Positions 42,450-51,870 of a DNA stretch of 64,000 bases are shown here, in pieces; positions within the stretch are counted from its first letter, which is position 1; each line of letters begins with the position of its first letter. Under the pieces are notes generated by a model. The model ran no database searches. It saw only the letters and a list, made by a program, of their open reading frames with translations, and was not told the origin of the DNA. The position numbers and the translations under genes are program-made. This stretch comes from an uncultured Roseibium sp. (lineage in GTDB: Bacteria > Pseudomonadota > Alphaproteobacteria > Rhizobiales > Stappiaceae), in NCBI RefSeq assembly GCF_963669205.1, contig NZ_OY769915.1, forward strand, positions 3,818,001-3,882,000. Direction: 5' to 3'.

Positions 42450-43328
42450 CTAATCCGAAGTTCCGCTGTTGCCGCCGAGCAGATCGCGCAGCTGGTCGCC
42501 GGTCAGGTTGATCGCCAGAACGGAAACAAGGATTGCAAGGCCCGGAAAGATCATGAGATGTGGCGCCGTCTGCATATAGGCTTTGCCGTCCAGCAGCATC
42601 GCCCCCCACTCGGCATTTGGCGGCTGCACCCCGAAACCCAGGAAACTCAAACCGGAGATCGACAGGATGGTCCGCGACCAGGAATTGGTCCACAACACCA
42701 GGAGGCTCGGGCCGACATTCGGCAGAATGTGCCGCCAAAGGATCAACCTGGACGGCAGGCCGTTGAGCCGGGCCTGGGTGACGAAGTCGCGGTGTGCGAT
42801 CTCAACGCTCAGGCTGCGAGCCAGGCGCGCAAACCGCATCCAGCCGACAAGGATCAGCGCCAGCACCATGTTCGCCGTGCTCGGCCCGAGGACACCCGCG
42901 ATGGTGATCGCGGCGATCAGTTCCGGAAACGCGAAGAAGCTGTCGGTCACGCGCATCAACGCGGTGTCGGCAATACGGCCGAAATGGCCGGCCGCGAGAC
43001 CGACGACAGTACCCACGATCGCCCCGAAGGACGTGATCAGGAGCGCCAGGCCGACGGACCAAAGCCCGCCGTAGAGCAATCGTGTCGCGACATCCCGGCC
43101 AAGCTGGTCCGTTCCGAACCAGTGCGCCGCCGAGGGTGGCGAGAGCCGGTTCAGGAAGTCCGGCGTATTCGGGTCGTAGGGCGTGAGGAAGAAGCCGGCA
43201 CAGACCAACACACCCACAACAAGCAAACCGCCGCACAAACGCGCCAGGAACCGCTTCAGACTGCGATTTTGCAGTTGCTGTTTGAGGTCAATCTGCTCGG
43301 ATAGGTTCGGAGCGTCGGCAATTGTCAT
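42450..43328 (-). CDS. ABC importer permease, DppC/NikC type
   Basis: A 292-residue inner-membrane permease of a peptide/nickel-type importer: N-terminal helix, FGTDQLGRDVATRLLYGGLWS, then the coupling motif EIAHRDFVTQARLNGLPSRLILWRHILPN region and final LSFLGFGVQPPNAEWGAML. It overlaps the upstream permease gene by four bases. Confidence 0.92.
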   Translation of the reverse strand: MTIADAPNLSEQIDLKQQLQNRSLKRFLARLCGGLLVVGVLVCAGFFLTPYDPNTPDFLNRLSPPSAAHWFGTDQLGRDVATRLLYGGLWSVGLALLITSFGAIVGTVVGLAAGHFGRIADTALMRVTDSFFAFPELIAAITIAGVLGPSTANMVLALILVGWMRFARLARSLSVEIAHRDFVTQARLNGLPSRLILWRHILPNVGPSLLVLWTNSWSRTILSISGLSFLGFGVQPPNAEWGAMLLDGKAYMQTAPHLMIFPGLAILVSVLAINLTGDQLRDLLGGNSGTSD

Positions 43329-44332
43329 GAGCGGGCCTCCTTGGCAGTTGCCGTGACAGCAGACCCCAACAGACGTGACTTCGGATCAAGCACGTCCTGA
43401 ATGATCTCGATCAGGGAGTTGATCAGGACATAGACCAGCGCAAAGAACATCACCAGAAACAGGATCAGCGGATAGTCCCTGGAGAGTACGGCCCCGGCCA
43501 GCAGCGAGCCGACGCCGCCGCGGGCGAAGGTCAGCTCGACAATGACCGTTCCCTCAAGCAGGGCAGCCACATCGAGGCCGATCATGGTGAGCGCCGGAAC
43601 AGCGGCATGGCGCATGACGTGACGCCAGAAGATCTCGCTCTCGCTGACACCCCGCAATCTGAGGGTTTCAATGTAAGGCGCAGATTTCGCTTCCAGGAAA
43701 AACGCGCGCAAAAGGCGTGTCTGCGACGCGGTAATCCAGAAGGCAAGCGTCACTGCGGGCAGGACTATATGCGCCGGTGTCCCGGTCCCGTAGGCGGGCA
43801 GCCAGTTGAGGTGGGCGGCAAAGAGCAGGATCAGCAGAAGGCCGAGCCAGTAGTTCGGCATCGCCGCGCCGATTGAGGCAAGCGCGACCGCCAACCGGTC
43901 GGCGAGACTGCCCGGACGCCAGACCGAAACGGCGCTCAGGCAAAACGCGGCCGCCAGCCCGATCACGAGAGAGACGGCGGTGAGCGTCAACGTCTCGGCA
44001 ATATTGGCGGCAAAGACATCCCAGACAGGAATGTTGGACGCAAAGGAGTTGCCGAAATCCCCTTTCACAAAACGCAGAAGCCACTGGAAGAACTGGACCA
44101 GAAAGGGTTCGTTCAACGAGAATTCCGCACGAATGCCTTCCAGGATTTCAGGAGGAAAACTCTGGGTTTCGGGATAGCGCGCGTGGGCGATCGCTGCCGC
44201 TTTGTCACCTGGGGCGAAATAGGTCATCGTGAACGTGATGAAACTGACACCGAGAAGGACGGCCATGAGGCCGGACAGCCGTTTTGCAAGTGAGCCAATT
44301 GGCCCGGACAGACGAAACGCCCCTGTGCTCAC
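43325..44332 (-). CDS. ABC importer permease, DppB/NikB type
   Basis: A 335-residue inner-membrane permease with the BPD-transport fold; the N-terminal FITFTMTYFAPGDKAAAIAH and later TLRLRGVSESEIFWRHVMRH are typical of the first permease of peptide/nickel importers. It starts with GTG overlapping the ATPase stop (GTGA), so translation is coupled. Confidence 0.92.
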   Translation of the reverse strand: MSTGAFRLSGPIGSLAKRLSGLMAVLLGVSFITFTMTYFAPGDKAAAIAHARYPETQSFPPEILEGIRAEFSLNEPFLVQFFQWLLRFVKGDFGNSFASNIPVWDVFAANIAETLTLTAVSLVIGLAAAFCLSAVSVWRPGSLADRLAVALASIGAAMPNYWLGLLLILLFAAHLNWLPAYGTGTPAHIVLPAVTLAFWITASQTRLLRAFFLEAKSAPYIETLRLRGVSESEIFWRHVMRHAAVPALTMIGLDVAALLEGTVIVELTFARGGVGSLLAGAVLSRDYPLILFLVMFFALVYVLINSLIEIIQDVLDPKSRLLGSAVTATAKEARS

Positions 44333-45132
44333 AGTTGAGCCTCCCCGTGACAGTGAGCCTCTTCCCGTGCCTGCGGCAGGCTTCCCAGATCCCGCGCCGC
44401 CTCGACAAGATCAGCGCAATACCGGCTTGCCGGTGTTTCAAAAAACAACTTCGCCGGCTGATACGCTTCCACTTTCCCGTTCCGGAGCACCAGCATCTGA
44501 TCGGCAAAAGCCGCCGCGAATCCGAGATCATGGGTCACAATCACGAAGGTGATGCGATACCGCTCCTGGATGCGTTTCATGGTCGCCGCGATCTGTTTCT
44601 GCACAATCGCATCAAGAGCGCTGAGCGGTTCGTCGAAGAAGATGAGTGATGGCCGGGCGATCAAGGCGCGGGCAAGGCAGGCGCGCTGGGCCTGTCCCAG
44701 AGAGACCTCGGACGGCTTGCGCACTGCCATTTCGGCAGGGAGTTCAACATCGGCGAGCGCAGCTGAAACCGCATCGGCAAGATCCGCCGCAGCAGGCCTT
44801 TTGAGATGGATGCTTTCACCGATCGACGCGCCCAGCGCCGCCTTGGGGTTCAAGGCGGCGATCGGGTCCTGCATCACCCATCTGCTGCCGTTCAATCCGG
44901 GTGCACCCAGCCACTTGCCCGTGTGGAGGACGTGTGCGTGATCCTTCGGGCGGAAGGAAAGCCGGTCGAAGCGCGCGGGCATCAGACCGTTCATCGCCTT
45001 GAGCAGGCTGCTTTTGCCCGAGCCGCTTTCACCGGCAATGCACAGCGTCTCCCCCACGCCAATGGAGAAGGAAACATCCTCAAGGATCGATTTCCCGGCA
45101 ATCGTCAGGTCAAGTTTATCGACAAGCAGCAT
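44329..45132 (-). CDS. ABC importer ATPase 2 (NikE/DppF-like)
   Basis: A 267-residue nucleotide-binding subunit: Walker A GESGSGKS (34-41), Walker B SLIFFDEP and the switch His in VTHDLG. The signature loop reads VSLGQAQR rather than LSGGQxQR, a divergent form. It drives the importer with the other ATPase and two permeases of this operon. Confidence 0.9.
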   Translation of the reverse strand: MLLVDKLDLTIAGKSILEDVSFSIGVGETLCIAGESGSGKSSLLKAMNGLMPARFDRLSFRPKDHAHVLHTGKWLGAPGLNGSRWVMQDPIAALNPKAALGASIGESIHLKRPAAADLADAVSAALADVELPAEMAVRKPSEVSLGQAQRACLARALIARPSLIFFDEPLSALDAIVQKQIAATMKRIQERYRITFVIVTHDLGFAAAFADQMLVLRNGKVEAYQPAKLFFETPASRYCADLVEAARDLGSLPQAREEAHCHGEAQL

Positions 45133-45138
45133 CTGTAT

Positions 45139-45942
45139 TCATTCCGCAGCGATTGCGCCTGACGCGCTGGTGCTTTCAAGGTCACCCCACTCGCGATGGC
45201 GCACCAACAGCCGGCCATACTCGGATTGCGGATCCTTCAGAAGCGTGGCGGTCTCCCCGCTTTCCGCCACACGACCCGCGTTCATGATAACCGCACGGTC
45301 CGCGTATCGAGCCGCAAGCGAGAGATCATGCGTAACAATCAGAACAGCGACACCAAGCCGTTCGGCGTGCCGCATCACGGCGCGCAGAACCTGGGCGGCA
45401 ATCAGCGGATCAAGGGCAGATGTCGGTTCGTCCAGCACAAGCAGCTTCGGTTCTCCCATCAGGGCCATGGCCAGCAGAAGACGCTGCTGCATGCCGCGGC
45501 TCCATTCATGAGGAAAACACCTTTCGAACGGCTTCAGTCCAAGCTCTTCAAGAAGCTGTGCCTGTGGCCCGGAAATCCCGGCACGGCCGGTGACAACCCG
45601 GGCCGCCTGCCGCCATTGCCAGGTCAGGCGCTTGAGCGGATCGAACCCGTGGTCCGGGTTCTGCGGAACATAGCCGATCCCGCGAGGCCGCTTGTTCTTG
45701 CCGGGATCTGAGAAATCGATGTGCTGACCGTCGAACTGAAGCCGTCCGGCGAACGGTTTCGCCGGACGGGTCAGGCCCATGAGGCAGCGCAACAGCGTTG
45801 ATTTCCCGGCCCCTGAGCCGCCCACGATCGCGAGGCATTCACCACGCGAGATTGTCAGGCTGATGTCGGACAAGAGCACCTGCCGGCCGACGCGGGCCGA
45901 CAGGTTCTCAAGCCTCAGAAGTTCGGTTGCATCACTCGGCAA
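45139..45942 (-). CDS. ABC importer ATPase 1 (NikD/DppD-like)
   Basis: A 267-residue nucleotide-binding subunit: Walker A GGSGAGKS, Q-loop in YVPQNPDHGFDPL, signature WSRGMQQR (usually LSGGMxQR), Walker B LLVLDEP, switch VTHDLS. The likely start is TTG at 45942, overlapping the binding-protein gene by 11 bases; no ATG fits before the conserved start. Six bases separate it from the second ATPase gene. Confidence 0.88.
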   Translation of the reverse strand: MPSDATELLRLENLSARVGRQVLLSDISLTISRGECLAIVGGSGAGKSTLLRCLMGLTRPAKPFAGRLQFDGQHIDFSDPGKNKRPRGIGYVPQNPDHGFDPLKRLTWQWRQAARVVTGRAGISGPQAQLLEELGLKPFERCFPHEWSRGMQQRLLLAMALMGEPKLLVLDEPTSALDPLIAAQVLRAVMRHAERLGVAVLIVTHDLSLAARYADRAVIMNAGRVAESGETATLLKDPQSEYGRLLVRHREWGDLESTSASGAIAAE

Positions 45943-47500
45943 GTGTCAGATCCGGCGTCACGAGATAGGTTTCCGCAGGATGGATTTTGTAACCGTCCAC
46001 TTTGCCGTTTCCGACCGAAACCTGGGTCTTGTGGAAGACCGGGATCAACGGCAGGTCTGCGTTGATGATTTCCTGGATGCGGTCGTAGTGCTCCTTGCGA
46101 ACCTCATCGTCGAAATCCTCGCGGCCCTTTTTCAAGAGCGCGTCCAGTTCTTCGTTGGAGTAGCCGGAAAAATTGTATCCGACACCCGATTCCACCAGCG
46201 TGCTCGGGAAGTAGTCGGGATCGCCCTGCGGCGCGGTGCCCCAGGCCTGAAGATGCATGTCGATCTCGCCGGCTTTCAGGGCCTCGTTGTTGGCGTCGTA
46301 CTCGCCCATCGCGATTTCGGCCCCGATGCCGATCTGCTGCAGAAGCGCCTGCGTGATCTCAAGCGTCGGGCGCAGCGCGGCACGGCCCTCGTAGGAACGG
46401 ATCTTCAGCGAAATCTCCTCACCGTCCAGTTCCCTGTTGCCGTCACCATTGGTGTCCGTGATACCGGCTTCATCAAGGAGCGCCGCGGCCTTCTCCGGAT
46501 CGTAGTCGAGCGTCAGGTTGCCGTTCGCCCATGAGGCCATGGTTGCCGGAAAGAGGCTGTTCGCGACTTCACCGCCGACACCGTTCAGGGACGCGGCGAC
46601 AATCGTCTCGCGATCGAGCCCGAGCGAGACGGCGGTACGAAGCGTGTCATTGGCCAGAGGTCCGTCGGCCGTCCGGACCTGGAAGAAAAAGAGACGTGTC
46701 GTCGGATTGGAGAACAGCTGGCCCTCGCCTTTGTCCTGGAGGGCTGCAAAACCCGGCTCCGGGTAGTTGGTGACCAGGTCGACGTCACCGGCTTGCAGCG
46801 CCAAGGCCGCAACAGAGGGGTCGGACAGCGCATCCATCACGATCCTGTCCAGCTTAGGTTCCCCGCCCCAGTAGTCGGCGAACTTGCGCGTCTGGTAGGT
46901 CTTGTCCGGCTCGGCCATCACAAACACGAACGGGCCCGTGCCGATCAGCGGCAAGTCATCCGTGCCGTCTTTCAGAACGGCTGCGGACGGCTCTGTCAGG
47001 GACCAGAGGAATGCCGAATTCGGCGACTTGGTCTTGAACACCAGCGTGTGGTCGTCTTCCACCGTGATGCTCTCGATACCGAGCAGCCTGGAAAGGCGCG
47101 GGTTATGGCCGGGATGCCCCTCGATGTCGAATTTCTCGAAGGAGGCCTTCACATCCTGCGCGGTCATGTCCGAACCGTCATGGAACTTCACGTCCTTGCG
47201 CAGCGTCAGCTTCCATTCCGTCGGCGACAGGTTCTGGAACGTCTCGGCAAGACGGGGTTGCATGGCCATGTCATAGCCGAGCCCGATCAGCGTTTCCGAC
47301 ACGCCCGCACGGTTGCTGAGCCAGCCGTTCTGCCGGGCTCTCGGATCCGGAACGCTGCTCTTCGGTCCGAAGGGCACGGCGATACGCATGGTTTTCTCGG
47401 CAGCCCGGACGGGCAGCGACGGCATCGCGAAGGCTGCAAATGCGAGCGCGCTGACACCCATCAGCGCGGCGATGGACGGTTTAGATCTCTCTTGGGACAA
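45932..47500 (-). CDS. ABC importer substrate-binding protein (SBP_bac_5)
   Basis: A 522-residue periplasmic binding protein of the peptide/nickel/opine family, with a signal peptide (ALAFAAFAMPSLPVRAA). Recognisable parts are KFHDGSDMTAQDVKASFEKF, LIGTGPFVF and LRTAVSLGLDRETIV. The start is a TTG at 47500 with CCGGAG seven bases upstream; the next ATG would shorten the signal. First gene of the five-gene importer plus EamA operon. Substrate is unknown; peptide, nickel or a metallophore-metal complex are all possible. Confidence 0.92.
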   Translation of the reverse strand: MSQERSKPSIAALMGVSALAFAAFAMPSLPVRAAEKTMRIAVPFGPKSSVPDPRARQNGWLSNRAGVSETLIGLGYDMAMQPRLAETFQNLSPTEWKLTLRKDVKFHDGSDMTAQDVKASFEKFDIEGHPGHNPRLSRLLGIESITVEDDHTLVFKTKSPNSAFLWSLTEPSAAVLKDGTDDLPLIGTGPFVFVMAEPDKTYQTRKFADYWGGEPKLDRIVMDALSDPSVAALALQAGDVDLVTNYPEPGFAALQDKGEGQLFSNPTTRLFFFQVRTADGPLANDTLRTAVSLGLDRETIVAASLNGVGGEVANSLFPATMASWANGNLTLDYDPEKAAALLDEAGITDTNGDGNRELDGEEISLKIRSYEGRAALRPTLEITQALLQQIGIGAEIAMGEYDANNEALKAGEIDMHLQAWGTAPQGDPDYFPSTLVESGVGYNFSGYSNEELDALLKKGREDFDDEVRKEHYDRIQEIINADLPLIPVFHKTQVSVGNGKVDGYKIHPAETYLVTPDLTLAE

Positions 47501-47550
47501 GGTTCAGCTCCGGATACGGAAAACATGAGAATGGAACACACCATTGGGTA

Positions 47551-47572
47551 TATGTAACAAAATAACATTACA
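47551..47572. promoter_or_regulatory. Zur-like or other palindromic site upstream of the ABC operon
   Basis: TATGTAACAAAATAACATTA followed by CA: outer TGTAA/TTACA arms, and on one side ATAACATTAC, a half that matches the Zur-type GTAATGTTAT. It lies 51-72 bases before the binding-protein start. The other half is poor, so the assignment is tentative. Confidence 0.35.
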
Positions 47573-47808
47573 AGAGAATTTTGAGGTGTATCTGGATCAA
47601 TAGGTGTCGGAGGAAGAAAGCCAGACTGGGCCTGGTCGAGAGAGACGACGCCCTCGGAGCCGGTGTAGCGACCACCCTATGGCTACCGCGATATCTCTGG
47701 AAATCGCTATGAAAACTGCAGCAGCGAACGTCTGAGGGCCAGTGTCACAACGATGGGCATCCTCTCTGCCTGCCCCGCCGGCATGAATTCAGCCGGACGG
47801 CGCGTCAC
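47573..47808. other. Gene-free stretch
   Basis: Together with the ABC operon leader (from 47501) this makes about 300 bases without a gene. Beyond the palindromic site at 47551 I see nothing I can support. Confidence 0.4.
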
Positions 47809-48408
47809 CTACTCACAGCCATTGTGCCGGCGCCACATATCCGGATCATGCCCATCCGGCACCGCCGAACACGGATCGGATGCATAGCCGCGCAGAAGAC
47901 TGTATGTCTCGATCTGGTCCTGACTGAGGAGCGCCGGCGTCGACAGATGGCGTGACAGATGGATGAAGCGGAGCTCGGCCCTTGCCTGCGCCGCGTCCAC
48001 AAGGAGCTCGCGAAGCCTCTTTGTATCCGGGCGTTTTCCGGCGAAGGCATCGCTCAGGGCCGCTTCCGCCGATATCAGTCGCTCGCCTGCGGCAATCGCG
48101 TCGGACTTCATGTCCTCGAATATTTGCGTGATGGTGTCGACCTGCTCCGGGGTCAGCGCCAGTTCGTCCTTCAACTCCAGAAGATGCACCGGGCCGGGAT
48201 GTCCATTCAGTTCCGCCGGCAGGGCAAGGCCCCACCCCCGCCCCTGGCGCAACTCTTCAACATCGCGTTCCGACAGGCTTTTGATCTGCCGTTCCTGCAT
48301 GCCAGCATAGGGAGCCGCAGCTTTCCCGTGCGCGTGCTCCTGACCCCAGGCGGTCAGGGGCAGCAGCGAAACGGCAAACACAAGGGTTCTGATCAGTCCG
48401 ACAGGCAT
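47809..48408 (-). CDS. Spy/CpxP-like periplasmic protein
   Basis: A 199-residue protein with a signal peptide (ending TAWGQEH). The central part has the LTxxQ-type motif region: LALTPEQVDTITQIFEDM, followed by heavily helical sequence like Spy/CpxP chaperones or heavy-metal-sensor proteins. Likely periplasmic folding protection or metal binding. AAGGAACG precedes the ATG. Divergent from a Crp-like regulator gene 60 bases away, which may control it. Confidence 0.8.
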   Translation of the reverse strand: MPVGLIRTLVFAVSLLPLTAWGQEHAHGKAAAPYAGMQERQIKSLSERDVEELRQGRGWGLALPAELNGHPGPVHLLELKDELALTPEQVDTITQIFEDMKSDAIAAGERLISAEAALSDAFAGKRPDTKRLRELLVDAAQARAELRFIHLSRHLSTPALLSQDQIETYSLLRGYASDPCSAVPDGHDPDMWRRHNGCE

Positions 48409-48467
48409 TTCACGTTCCTTTCGACATCCTTGAAGATTGCCAGTAGCAGCAAGTCGGTACTGCGCAT

Positions 48468-49004
48468 ATGATCACTATCATGTCGATTGATATCGCCGAG
48501 GTCTTTGCAAACGGACGGCCCCTGATCCTGGAAGCGGGTAAGACTGTCTTCAGAACGGGTGACCATGTCCGCTCGATGTTTTTTGTGATGACCGGAGAGC
48601 TTGACCTTGTGCGCCACACGCGCACCGGAACGCCGCTCGTCCTGAACCGGGCTGTGTCCGGCTTCGTGCTTGCAGAAGCATCGGCATATTCGCAGGTCTA
48701 TCATTGTGATTGCGTTGCAAGGACCCGATCAAGCCTGCGCTCCCTACCCGTTACCGAGTTTCAAGAGGTGCTGCGCAGCTCACCCGATTTGGCCGGGTTG
48801 TGGGCCGCTCAACTCGCCGTGTCCCTGCAGAAAGCGCGCATGCTGTCTGAAATCAGATCCTTGAAAACCGTGTCCCAGCGGCTCGACGCCTGGTTGACAG
48901 ACAACGGCAGTCTTCCACCGAAAGGGCAAATTCAGCACCTCGCGCATCTGCTTGGCGTGTCACGAGAGGCGCTCTATCGGGAACTTGCGAAACGGCGTGC
49001 GTGA
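48468..49004 (+). CDS. Short Crp/Fnr-type regulator
   Basis: A 178-residue regulator, shorter than the usual 210-240. A cyclic-nucleotide-binding-like fold (AGKTVFRTGDHVRSMFFVM, TGELDLVR) leads into the dimer helix and a compact HTH (QHLAHLLGVSREALYRELAK). No FNR-type cysteine cluster is evident. The ATG at 48480 is an alternative start. It is divergent from the Spy-like gene. Confidence 0.8.
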   Translation: MITIMSIDIAEVFANGRPLILEAGKTVFRTGDHVRSMFFVMTGELDLVRHTRTGTPLVLNRAVSGFVLAEASAYSQVYHCDCVARTRSSLRSLPVTEFQEVLRSSPDLAGLWAAQLAVSLQKARMLSEIRSLKTVSQRLDAWLTDNGSLPPKGQIQHLAHLLGVSREALYRELAKRRA

Positions 49005-49053
49005 AATGCGGCGGCACACGTTGCACGCAGCCGCAATCGTGAAGTCGGTCATC

Positions 49054-49084
49054 CTGAAAGAACAGGGCGGCCTCTGCCGCCCTG
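49054..49084 (-). terminator. Rho-independent terminator of the sulfatase gene
   Basis: On the minus strand CAGGGCGGC-AGAG-GCCGCCCTG followed by TTCTTTC; 28 bases after the sulfatase stop. Confidence 0.75.
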
Positions 49085-49111
49085 CCATAAAGTGTCTGAT
49101 CTGAAGCCGGA

Positions 49112-50650
49112 CTACTGGTTGCCCTGGGACCCGGCCGTCATCGCTTCCATGACATTGTCGAGATTGAAGCTTCCCGGTTTCTGGCGCGGCGGGAATTCCT
49201 GGAAGCTGGAGAGCCATTGCGCGACATAGGCACCGGCCGGTGCAAAAACGAACATGTGCTCGACCCACCAGCGCTGATATCCCATCGCGTCCTCGGCTTC
49301 CGCCCGCTCGAACGGATCCATCCGCAGATTGGTGAGCGACGGCGCCCTCAGGACCTCGAACGGTGTCGTCCAGACCTTGTAGCCTTCCGCGTGCTGCTTG
49401 AGATAGGTGAACTTCCAGTCGTTCCAGCGCAGGGCAGCCACGGACCCGTCGTCGGTCCAGTAGATGAACTCTTCACGCGGCCAGTCCGCTTCTCCCCTCA
49501 GGGCCGGACCGAGGTCGTAGCCGTCGAGGTGAACCTTGTAGGTGCGACCGATGGCTTCGACACCGCCCTCGAGCAACTGGGCCTTGATGTCGGGATCGCC
49601 CGCAGCAGCAAGGATTGTGGGCAGCATGTCTTCATGAGCACCGATCTCGTTGACCACGGTCCCGGGCTCGATCGTGCCGGGCCAGCGGATCAGCGTCGGA
49701 ACGCGGAAGCCGCCCTCCCACTGGGTGTTCTTTTCGCCCTTGAACATCGTGGTGCCGCCATCCGGCCACGTGAATGTTTCCGCGCCGTTGTCGGAGGAAT
49801 ACATGACGATGGTATTGTCGGTGATGCCAAGTTCCTCGAGCTTGTCGAGCAACTGTCCGACATGACCGTCATGTTCCACCATGCCGTCCGCATAAATGCC
49901 GTAGCCCGTCACGCCCTCGCTTTCCTCCTTCAGGTGCGTGAAGATGTGCATCCGCGTCGAATTCCACCACAGGAAGAAGGGCTTGTCCTGATCGACAGCG
50001 CGCTGCATGAAGTCGAGCGCACCGCTGGTCACTTCCTCATCCACGGTTTCCATGCGTTTGCGGGTGAGCGGACCGGTGTCTTCGATGGCGCCGTCCGCGC
50101 TGGACTTGATGACGCCGCGCGGGCCGAATTTTTCCCGGAACGCCGGATCTTTCGGATAGTCCGGGTGCTCCGGTTCCTCTTCGGCATTGAGGTGATAGAG
50201 ATTGCCGAAAAACTCGTCGAAGCCATGGTTGGTCGGCAGCATCTCGTCCCGGTCACCCAGGTGGTTCTTGCCGAACTGACCGGTGACGTAGCCGTGGGTC
50301 TTGAGCAGACCGGCAATGGTCGGGTCTTCGATCTGCATGCCCTCCGGCGCACCGGGCAGCCCTACCTTGGTCAGACCGGTCCGCATCGGCGACTGCCCGG
50401 TGATGAAGGCCGCCCGACCCGCGGTACAGCTTTGCTGGCCGTACCAGTCGGTGAAATAGGCTCCTTCAGCGGCAATCCTGTCGATATTCGGTGTCCGGTA
50501 CCCCATCATGCCGCGATTGATCGCGCTGATATTGAACTGGCCGATGTCATCCCCCCAGATCACCAGCACATTCGGCTTGGCACTGTCCTGGGCAATGGCA
50601 AGACCTGGCAACGCGGCGGCAATTGCCGCAACCATCAGTCTCCTCAGCAT
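49112..50650 (-). CDS. Arylsulfatase-type sulfatase
   Basis: A 512-residue periplasmic sulfatase. The signal peptide is MLRRLMVAAIAAALPGLAIA; the active site has CTAGR (75-79), the C-x-A-x-R motif whose Cys is converted to formylglycine, and metal-binding DD (34-35). Further conserved pieces are GKNHLGDRDEMLPTNHGFD and SSDNGAE. It should hydrolyse organic sulfate esters for sulfur or carbon. No formylglycine-generating enzyme or sulfate transporter is adjacent. ATG 50650 has AAGGAGG upstream. Confidence 0.93.
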   Translation of the reverse strand: MLRRLMVAAIAAALPGLAIAQDSAKPNVLVIWGDDIGQFNISAINRGMMGYRTPNIDRIAAEGAYFTDWYGQQSCTAGRAAFITGQSPMRTGLTKVGLPGAPEGMQIEDPTIAGLLKTHGYVTGQFGKNHLGDRDEMLPTNHGFDEFFGNLYHLNAEEEPEHPDYPKDPAFREKFGPRGVIKSSADGAIEDTGPLTRKRMETVDEEVTSGALDFMQRAVDQDKPFFLWWNSTRMHIFTHLKEESEGVTGYGIYADGMVEHDGHVGQLLDKLEELGITDNTIVMYSSDNGAETFTWPDGGTTMFKGEKNTQWEGGFRVPTLIRWPGTIEPGTVVNEIGAHEDMLPTILAAAGDPDIKAQLLEGGVEAIGRTYKVHLDGYDLGPALRGEADWPREEFIYWTDDGSVAALRWNDWKFTYLKQHAEGYKVWTTPFEVLRAPSLTNLRMDPFERAEAEDAMGYQRWWVEHMFVFAPAGAYVAQWLSSFQEFPPRQKPGSFNLDNVMEAMTAGSQGNQ

Positions 50651-50886
50651 GAAATGATCCTCCTTGATCAAGTTGAAAACTACCCATAGGGAAGATTATC
50701 GGCTAACCGCAGATAAGACAGGCCTTTTTTCGATTCTCGGGCAAGAAAGGCTGCGAAGTGTGCGTCACGCGCCGGGATGATCGTGATCTGGCGGAAATCG
50801 CACGTTTCAAGTGCGCGGCACACTCGGCAGATTTGCCGAGCCCCGGTTCGGAACGTACCCAATTGTCGATCTCTTCTCTCCGTCCC

Positions 50887-51759
50887 CTAACCCGCCTCAC
50901 CGAAGTCGCGGGCCACGTCCTGGGCGATCCGTGCCGCACGTTCGATCAGTTCGTTCCTTGGCTCGCCGATATAGGTCGCGGTGAAACGCAGCGGTGTTGC
51001 CTGCCAGCCCGGATCGAATGTCGTTATCCGCTTCTCCTCGACCAGCCGCCGACCGAGGACGCGCGGCAGGATGCCGACACCGATGCCGGACGCCACCATC
51101 TCGAACCCGGTCGACAGGGAATTCGTCGGAAAGATCTGCGCGGAACTGCCGTATCTGTCGCGGAGCTCCTGCGTCAGTTCCCTGTGCGGGCGGGAGTTCC
51201 GGTTATAGGTGATGACCGGCGTGGTGCTCAGATCCGGTTCCGGCAGATCGATCGGCCGGTACCAGGACAGTTCGAACGGCGGCAGATCCAGATTGTCGAC
51301 GCTGTATTCCGAGACAGGACCCATCAGCATCGTCAGGTCGAGCGACCGGTCCAGCAGCATCTCGCGCAGGTTCACGGATATGTCGACTGAAACCTCGATC
51401 TTGAGCCTGGGAAACCGGTTGTGCAGCTCCCGGATGAAATCGGGCAGCCAGGTCTGCGCCACGGTCTCGGCGACGCCGAGACGCAAGAGACTGCTGACAC
51501 TGTCATCCGCCATGACCTCTCCCTTGATGCGCTCCATGATTTCCATGATCTGTTCGGCATGGTTTCTCAGCAAAACGCCCTGGCGGGTCAGCACGACGCC
51601 TGTCGACACCCGGCTGAACAGCTCCGTGCCGAGATAAGTCTCGAGGCTGGAAATTCGCGTTGAAACAGCCGGTTGCGAGACATTCAGCTGTTCCGCTGCC
51701 CTGCGCACGCCGCCCATCCGCGCGACACTGAGAAAGGTCTTGAGTTGCTCAAAGGTCAT
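50887..51759 (-). CDS. LysR-family regulator of the TRAP/amidase operon
   Basis: A 290-residue LysR regulator: MTFEQLKTFLSVARMGGVRR and AAEQLNVSQPAVSTRISSLE form the HTH; the rest is the effector domain. It is divergent from, and 111 bases away from, the operon starting with DUF1445, so it is its likely regulator. GGAGGAG precedes ATG 51759. Confidence 0.9.
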   Translation of the reverse strand: MTFEQLKTFLSVARMGGVRRAAEQLNVSQPAVSTRISSLETYLGTELFSRVSTGVVLTRQGVLLRNHAEQIMEIMERIKGEVMADDSVSSLLRLGVAETVAQTWLPDFIRELHNRFPRLKIEVSVDISVNLREMLLDRSLDLTMLMGPVSEYSVDNLDLPPFELSWYRPIDLPEPDLSTTPVITYNRNSRPHRELTQELRDRYGSSAQIFPTNSLSTGFEMVASGIGVGILPRVLGRRLVEEKRITTFDPGWQATPLRFTATYIGEPRNELIERAARIAQDVARDFGEAG

Positions 51760-51870
51760 GGCGCTCCTCCGCAAAGCGATAAAAAAACTTGATCACTTCG
51801 GACAAAAAATCACGATTTGACTTGATAATAGTTAGACCGCAGCATTTTGCCACCGACTTTCGAGGTGGAA

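Noticed and set aside
49217..50689. Roughly 490-codon plus-strand frame
   Set aside because: Antisense to the sulfatase, which has clear motifs, a signal peptide and a ribosome site.
51786..51825. Direct repeats ACTTGAT between LysR and DUF1445 genes
   Set aside because: Two 7-mers 33 bases apart are too short and lack the LysR T-N11-A symmetry to call an operator.
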